Assembly (NCBI GenBank): GCA_937873255.1
Contig: CALMVM010000298.1
Span: 14,185-20,224, forward strand
Direction of reading: 5' to 3'
From: an uncultured Verrucomicrobiota bacterium
GTDB lineage: Bacteria > Verrucomicrobiota > Verrucomicrobiia > Chthoniobacterales > SZAS-18
DNA length: 6,040 nt
Positions 1 through 3,304 of the stretch are shown one piece after another. Numbering within the stretch: the first letter of the stretch is position 1; the number at the start of each line of letters is the position of its first letter. A program made the translations under genes and the position numbers. A model generated the notes under the pieces. That model made no database searches. It was not told where the DNA came from and was given only the letters and a program-made list of their open reading frames with translations.

Positions 1-795
1 CAGCGTCGTGCGCGAGAGCGGCGTGGCGCTCAGGCGTTTGAGCACGCCCTGCACGCGCAAGGCCACGAGCGGCTGCGCCGTGGCGAACAGCCCGAGCTGC
101 ATGATGCTCAACGCCAGGATGCCGGGCAACAGGTAGTCGATGGTGCGAAGCTCGCGCGCCTGGATGGACTCCGTTTTCACGTCGAGGAGTTGTGGCTGGC
201 CGCTGACGCCCGCCTGGACGGCGTTGAGGATGTGCCCGAGGAGGTCTTCCAATACGGGGCGCAAAAGCTGGCGCGCGGGGTCGATGGTCAGGACGATTTG
301 CGCCGCCGGGGGAGGAGGCGCTCCCGGTCTGCCGGGCGGCGTGGCGCCGTCCGGACGCGATGGCGACTGCTCGGCGGCCGATTGGGTCTCGCGTTGTTTC
401 GCCTCGCCGGCGGCCTTGCTCAATCCGGCGGGGATGAAGATCACGGCGTCGAGTTGGCCCGAGCGCAACTGGTCGAGCATCGCGTTGCGGTCGCCCTGCA
501 CGAACGTCAGCTTGGAAAAAGGGTTCTTCTCGCTCTCGACGCTGTCGGTGACGCCGTCGTGGTTGGTGTCGCCCTTGACGGCAGCGTCGAGCGCGCCGGT
601 GATTTCCTTGGCGATAGGGTCGCTCTTGTCCTCGATGGTGATGCCGATGTTGGCGTCGGCCTTGTCCTGGTTGGTGAACACCGCGCCGAAGATGCAGATG
701 AACAGCACCGGGAACGCGATGGTCAAAAACAGCGCGCGCCGGTTCGAGAGGAACTCGGTGAGGTTGGCGAGGTAGAGCTTGCGGAAGGCGCGCAT
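1..795 (-). CDS. ABC-2 type transporter permease, N-terminal part (runs off left edge)
   Basis: This is the membrane subunit of an ABC exporter. The frame opens at ATG 795-793 and stays open for 265 codons to the window edge, so the C-terminal membrane segments are missing. Residues 1-20 are a basic cytoplasmic start (MRAFRKLYLANLTEF). Residues 21-41 form the first membrane span. Residues 42-218 form a large extracytoplasmic domain, and a second span covers about 220-245 (YLLPGILALSIMQLGLF). The segment after it, ending KRLSATPLSRTTL, is the cytoplasmic loop typical of ABC-2 permeases (family knowledge). This layout, with a big domain between spans 1 and 2, recalls NatB/YhaP-like exporters. 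Two features are odd: a DxNxDGxxDxxE loop at residues 76-87, and a proline-rich linker at about 145-164. The gene follows the ATPase after a 120-bp spacer carrying a hairpin. No Shine-Dalgarno sequence precedes the ATG; the leader is pyrimidine-rich. The substrate is unknown. [Confidence was not given in the original answer; 0 is a placeholder required by the schema.]. Confidence 0.
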   Translation of the reverse strand, partial: MRAFRKLYLANLTEFLSNRRALFLTIAFPVLFICIFGAVFTNQDKADANIGITIEDKSDPIAKEITGALDAAVKGDTNHDGVTDSVESEKNPFSKLTFVQGDRNAMLDQLRSGQLDAVIFIPAGLSKAAGEAKQRETQSAAEQSPSRPDGATPPGRPGAPPPPAAQIVLTIDPARQLLRPVLEDLLGHILNAVQAGVSGQPQLLDVKTESIQARELRTIDYLLPGILALSIMQLGLFATAQPLVALRVQGVLKRLSATPLSRTTL

Positions 796-805
796 GGGAA
801 GAAAA

Positions 806-833
806 GGATGAAGGATGAAGGATGAAGGATGAA
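806..833 (+). repeat. Tandem heptamer GGATGAA, four copies
   Basis: Four uninterrupted copies of GGATGAA occur at 806-812, 813-819, 820-826 and 827-833, followed by GG. This is the arm of the inverted repeat nearest the permease start. In the transcript it reads as a pyrimidine-rich TTCATCC run. The unit length is not a multiple of three, and the array is outside any gene. Confidence 0.95.
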
Positions 834-887
834 GGCGGAAAGCAGCAGGCGGAGGACAAAGATCAGGGTTCTTTATCTTCTTCTGCT

Positions 888-908
888 TTCATCCTTCATC
901 CTTCATCC
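888..908 (-). repeat. Tandem heptamer GGATGAA in opposite orientation, three copies
   Basis: Three uninterrupted copies of TTCATCC on the plus strand (888-894, 895-901, 902-908) are GGATGAA on the coding strand of the operon. They start just downstream of the ATPase stop codon (918-916). In the transcript they contain repeated AAGGATGAA strings, which resemble a Shine-Dalgarno followed by ATG. Reading from any of the three ATGs reaches a stop within about ten codons, so they do not start a gene of note. Confidence 0.95.
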
Positions 909-915
909 TTTCTGC

Positions 916-1839
916 TCAGGCCCGGATGCGCCGTCCGGTTAGCTTGAGGAAAACATCCTCCAGCGTCGCGGTGTGGATCGACAGGCCGCGCAAATCGACG
1001 CCGCGCTGCGTGCACAAATCCATCAGCGCGCGGGTGGACGCGGTGATGTTGTCGCTCGCCAGACGCACCTGGCCGTTGCGTTCCTCGAAATGATCCACGC
1101 CGGGAAGTCCCTCCAGTGTCGGCTGGTCCAGTTTCGGGTCGCCCATGAATTCCAGCGCCGTCCGTTCGTAGTGCTCGGCGATCAACCCGGCCGGCGTGCC
1201 CTCGGCGATGACCTTGCCGTGGTCGATGACCACCAGCCGGTCGCAAAGTTGCTCGGCTTCCTCCAGGTAATGCGTGGTGATGAGGATCGTCTTGCCCTCG
1301 CCGCGCAGGCGCAGGATCACGTCCCACAACGACCGCCGCGCCTGCGGGTCGAGGCCCGTGGTGGGTTCGTCCAGGAACACGACCGCCGGGTCGTTGACCA
1401 GCGCCGCCGCGATGGCCAGACGCTGCAACTGGCCGCCGGAAAGCTTGCTGGAAGCGTCATCGGCCTTTTCCTCCAGGTTGACGGCGGCGATGAGTTGATC
1501 GACCGGCAGCATGCGGGAGTAGAAGCTGCCGAAGATGTTGAGGATCTGCCGGGGCGTTTGCTGCTTGAAGAACGCCGTCGATTGGAGCTGCACGCCGATG
1601 CGTTCCTTGACGCGCCGGGGGTGCCTCCTCACGTCGATGCCGAGCACCTCGATGCGCCCGCCGTCGGCCGGGCGCAGGCCCTCGATCATCTCGACGGTCG
1701 TGCTCTTGCCCGCGCCGTTGGGCCCGAGCATGCCGAAAATCTCGCCGGGCTCGACGTGGAAGGACACGCCGTCCACCGCGCGGAGCGGCCCGTAGGTCTT
1801 GACGAGATCGACGACTTCGACGGCGTGGGACGACGGCAT
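916..1839 (-). CDS. ABC transporter ATP-binding protein (ABC-2 / NatA-like exporter ATPase)
   Basis: This 307-residue protein is the cytoplasmic ATPase that powers the permease encoded just downstream. All nucleotide-binding motifs are intact, numbered from the ATG at 1839: Walker A GPNGAGKST at 39-47, Q-loop glutamine near 86, signature LSGGQ at 133-137, Walker B VVFLDE at 153-158 followed by PTTGLDP, and the switch histidine of TTH near 190. A C-terminal extension of about 90 residues ends in LEDVFLKLTGR, a common ending in this exporter-ATPase family. The frame extends upstream to TTG 1905, but those 22 extra residues are proline- and glycine-rich and the fold begins at VEVVDLVKTYG, so I chose the first ATG, 1839. 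There is no Shine-Dalgarno sequence. The gene sits 79 bp downstream of the RelE-like gene and may share its transcript or have its own promoter. The exported substrate cannot be inferred. Confidence 0.96.
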   Translation of the reverse strand: MPSSHAVEVVDLVKTYGPLRAVDGVSFHVEPGEIFGMLGPNGAGKSTTVEMIEGLRPADGGRIEVLGIDVRRHPRRVKERIGVQLQSTAFFKQQTPRQILNIFGSFYSRMLPVDQLIAAVNLEEKADDASSKLSGGQLQRLAIAAALVNDPAVVFLDEPTTGLDPQARRSLWDVILRLRGEGKTILITTHYLEEAEQLCDRLVVIDHGKVIAEGTPAGLIAEHYERTALEFMGDPKLDQPTLEGLPGVDHFEERNGQVRLASDNITASTRALMDLCTQRGVDLRGLSIHTATLEDVFLKLTGRRIRA

Positions 1840-1845
1840 GGAAAC

Positions 1846-1866
1846 GGGGCGGGGAAGGGGACCGGG
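1846..1866 (+). other. Canonical four-tract G-quadruplex motif upstream of the ABC ATPase
   Basis: On the plus strand four guanine tracts (1846-1849, 1851-1854, 1857-1860, 1864-1866) are separated by loops of 1, 2 and 3 bases. This satisfies the usual G3+ N1-7 rule for an intramolecular G-quadruplex. The motif lies 6 bp upstream of the ATPase start codon and on the template strand for that gene, so the mRNA carries the C-rich complement. It falls in a non-coding gap of 79 bp. Chance occurrence in GC-rich DNA is possible. Confidence 0.6.
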
Positions 1867-1918
1867 CGGAGCCCCGACTGTGCATGTTCCGGCCACCGGG
1901 TGCAAGTGCGCGGCAGAG

Positions 1919-2170
1919 TCAGCGGCCCGCCGGCTGAATATCGACGACCATGACGGCCCGGACGGCGTGGTCCACCCAGTAAGTCACCGCGCAGTCATCA
2001 ACGACCTTGACCTGCCGCTCACGAAGAGAATCGTCTTTGTCGGTATAATCCCCCGTTGTATGTGGTTGCTCGCGCAGCCGGCTAAGTAAATCAATCATCC
2101 GACGCCGGCGAGCACCCCCGCCGGGTACGGCATCCAGCAAGTCGAGATGCGTGAAAACATCGTACGGCAT
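1919..2170 (-). CDS. RelE/ParE-like small protein, putative toxin of a type II pair
   Basis: This gene encodes 83 residues from ATG 2170. The first half contains an arginine-rich helix (ARRRRMIDLLSRLRE, residues 20-34). The second half, LRERQVKVVDDCAVTYW then VDHAVRAVMVVDI (about 49-78), reads like the closing beta strands of the RelE/ParE fold: a strand of basic and hydrophobic residues, a Y-W-x-D-H turn, and a final hydrophobic strand. In known family members this fold is an mRNA interferase or gyrase inhibitor. I cannot align the catalytic residues with confidence, so toxicity is inferred. The start overlaps the stop of the upstream partner by one base (TGATG), which points to translational coupling. 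A TTG one codon upstream is less likely as the start. The gene could be an inactive or non-toxic relative. Confidence 0.72.
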   Translation of the reverse strand: MPYDVFTHLDLLDAVPGGGARRRRMIDLLSRLREQPHTTGDYTDKDDSLRERQVKVVDDCAVTYWVDHAVRAVMVVDIQPAGR

Positions 2171-2373
2171 CAATCCGACTTCCGGTCGAGACGGCGTTCA
2201 AATTCCTCGAGGGTCAGCCAATGCGCGGGGTCGCGGTCGTTCAGACGGGCTTCGATCTTCCGCTGATACTCGGTGTCATGCGCATGTCGAAGGTGGAAAA
2301 GGAAGGCCGTGATTTCGTCCTGCTGCGTTCTGGACAGCGATTCCAAATTACGTTTGATTTCCTCCACGCTCAT
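2170..2373 (-). CDS. Small partner protein, putative antitoxin of the RelE-like pair
   Basis: This gene encodes 67 residues from ATG 2373 and is highly charged. Residues 3-30 look like two amphipathic helices (VEEIKRNLESLSRTQQDE, then ITAFLFHLRH). The tail DPAHWLTLEEFERRLDRK (about 49-65) resembles the helix with which many small antitoxins clamp their toxin. I see no ribbon-helix-helix, HTH or AbrB motif, so DNA binding is not evident. The assignment rests on gene order (small acidic/helical gene first, RelE-like gene second), the one-base stop/start overlap and the size. The frame continues upstream to a TTG at 2409 inside the palindrome at 2385-2416, but the ATG gives a sensible N-terminus. 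No Shine-Dalgarno sequence is visible. The alternative is an unrelated conserved hypothetical protein. Confidence 0.7.
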   Translation of the reverse strand: MSVEEIKRNLESLSRTQQDEITAFLFHLRHAHDTEYQRKIEARLNDRDPAHWLTLEEFERRLDRKSD

Positions 2374-2379
2374 GGGCAA

Positions 2380-2409
2380 ACGATAACGCCCTTGCTGCCG
2401 AGAAAGCAA
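2380..2409 (-). promoter_or_regulatory. Weak candidate promoter of the toxin-antitoxin-like pair, possibly leaderless
   Basis: On the minus strand TTGCTT (2409-2404) and TATCGT (2385-2380) are separated by 18 bp and match the sigma-70 -35 and -10 hexamers at 3 and 4 of 6 positions. The -10 element ends 6 nt before the ATG at 2373, so transcription from it would begin at or next to the start codon, giving a leaderless mRNA. Both elements overlap the palindrome at 2385-2416. The match is poor and the call is tentative. Confidence 0.25.
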
Positions 2410-2416
2410 GGGCGTT
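2385..2416 (-). terminator. Perfect 12-bp palindrome: terminator-like hairpin or operator
   Basis: AACGCCCTTGCT at 2385-2396 is the exact reverse complement of 2405-2416, with an 8-nt loop. It lies between the Bax-inhibitor-like gene's stop codon (24 bp downstream of it) and the antitoxin-like start (11 bp upstream of it). Read on the minus strand the stem is followed by ATCGTTTG, only a weak U tract, so intrinsic termination is possible but not strong. The alternative is an operator for autoregulation of the small gene pair, as palindromes overlapping the promoter are usual in type II toxin-antitoxin operons. The hairpin itself is certain; its role is not. Confidence 0.5.
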
Positions 2417-2440
2417 CAAGAGCAACAAGACAGTGCGGCC

Positions 2441-3184
2441 TCAATCCCGGGACTGCAGCTTGGCGAGCAGACGCAGGATTTCCAGGTACAGCCACACGAG
2501 GGTCACCAGCAGGCCGAACCCGCCGTACCATTCCATGTAGGTCGGCGCGCCAGCGGCGACGCCGCTCTCGATGAAGTCGAAATCCAGCACGAGGTTCAGC
2601 GCGGCGATGACCACGACAAACAGGCTGATGCCGATGCTCAACATCCCGCCGTCGTGGATGAAAGGGATCGGGATGTGGAGCAGGTGCAGTACCATGCTGA
2701 CCAGGTAGCACAACGCGATGCCGCCGGTCGCCGCGCAGACGCCCAATTTAAAATTCTCCGTCGCCCGAATCAGGCCGGTGGCGTACAGCGAGAGCAGGCC
2801 GAACAGCGTGCAGAACGTCAGCAGCGCCGCCTGCAAGACGATGCCGTGGTAGGCATGCTCGAACACCGCCGACAACCCGCCGAGCAGGAGACCTTCCAAG
2901 GCTGCGTAGAGCGGCGCGGTCACGGGCGACCAGTTTTTCTTGAAGGTGGTCACCAGGGCCACGATGAATCCACCGATGGCGCCGACGGCGATCAACCCGG
3001 GGGCGGTGCCCGCCGCCTGTTGACGCCACGCGAACGCGGCGGTCGCCATCAGCACGAGCAGCAGGAACGCCGTCTTCCAGACGGTGCCCGCCAGCGTCAT
3101 CGTCCGCGAGCCCGCGAAGGCGGGAAAGCGCGAGGCTTCCCCGAGAAAAGTGTTGTCCTTGAGAACAGGATTGCCGGAGCGCAT
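2441..3184 (-). CDS. Bax inhibitor-1 / YccA-like integral membrane protein
   Basis: This 247-residue protein has about seven hydrophobic spans, at roughly 33-52, 62-80, 90-108, 115-135, 146-168, 182-203 and 217-240. The N-terminus MRSGNPVL matches the S-x-NPV-L opening seen in the bacterial YccA/Bax-inhibitor-1-like family. Also typical are ATENFKLGVCAATGGIA before span 5 and ALNLVLDFDFIESG after span 6, with acidic residues D201, D203 and E206. The ending YMEWYGGFGLLVTLVWLYLEILRLL completes the family pattern. Family members are inner-membrane proteins: YccA modulates the FtsH protease, and YetJ is a pH-sensitive calcium leak channel. Which activity applies here is unknown. The gene lies 120 bp after the kinase and starts at ATG 3184 with a pyrimidine-rich leader and no Shine-Dalgarno sequence. 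It looks complete and intact. Confidence 0.92.
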   Translation of the reverse strand: MRSGNPVLKDNTFLGEASRFPAFAGSRTMTLAGTVWKTAFLLLVLMATAAFAWRQQAAGTAPGLIAVGAIGGFIVALVTTFKKNWSPVTAPLYAALEGLLLGGLSAVFEHAYHGIVLQAALLTFCTLFGLLSLYATGLIRATENFKLGVCAATGGIALCYLVSMVLHLLHIPIPFIHDGGMLSIGISLFVVVIAALNLVLDFDFIESGVAAGAPTYMEWYGGFGLLVTLVWLYLEILRLLAKLQSRD

Positions 3185-3304
3185 GGGTGGAAAAGGAAAC
3201 GGGTTGAGGTTGGCGTGCGGTGGAAATTACACCCCCCATCCATGGAACGCAATCCGGCCAGGGTCTTGCAAGCCAATTTGCACTTCCGGAGGCCTCGCAA
3301 CGGA

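Larger units (their letters stand above)
803..911. repeat. Inverted repeat with heptamer-built arms inside the ABC operon
   Basis: Positions 803-826 and 888-911 are perfect 24-bp reverse complements of each other, separated by 61 bp. Both arms consist of tandem GGATGAA / TTCATCC heptamers. In the transcript this would form a long stem-loop that begins 4 nt after the ATPase stop codon and ends 7 nt before the permease start codon. A shorter inner pairing (841-845 with 883-887) could extend the stem after a bulge. Possible roles are control of permease expression, RNA processing or stability between the two cistrons, or a mobile-repeat relic. The sequence does not tell which. Confidence 0.9.

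Noticed and set aside
190..825. Plus-strand frames of 211 codons opposite the permease.
   Set aside because: The minus strand gives a clear ABC-2 permease N-terminus with two hydrophobic spans; the plus-strand frames are shadows and one runs through the heptamer repeats.
806..908. CRISPR array from the repeated units.
   Set aside because: The units are contiguous 7-mers without spacers; this is a simple tandem repeat in two orientations.
888..911. Alternative upstream start or leader peptide for the permease at the ATGs inside the heptamers.
   Set aside because: All three ATGs run into stops within about ten codons, and the one in phase with the permease meets TGA after five codons.
973..1953. 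Plus-strand frame of 326 codons opposite the ABC ATPase.
   Set aside because: The minus strand carries Walker A, signature and Walker B motifs; the plus frame is a shadow.
3185..3304. Promoter for the Bax-inhibitor-like gene in the 120-bp gap (TTGCGT and TGTAAT on the minus strand).
   Set aside because: Spacing is only 15 bp and the match is poor. A short TGCAA/TTGCA inverted repeat in the same gap is too small to count as a terminator.
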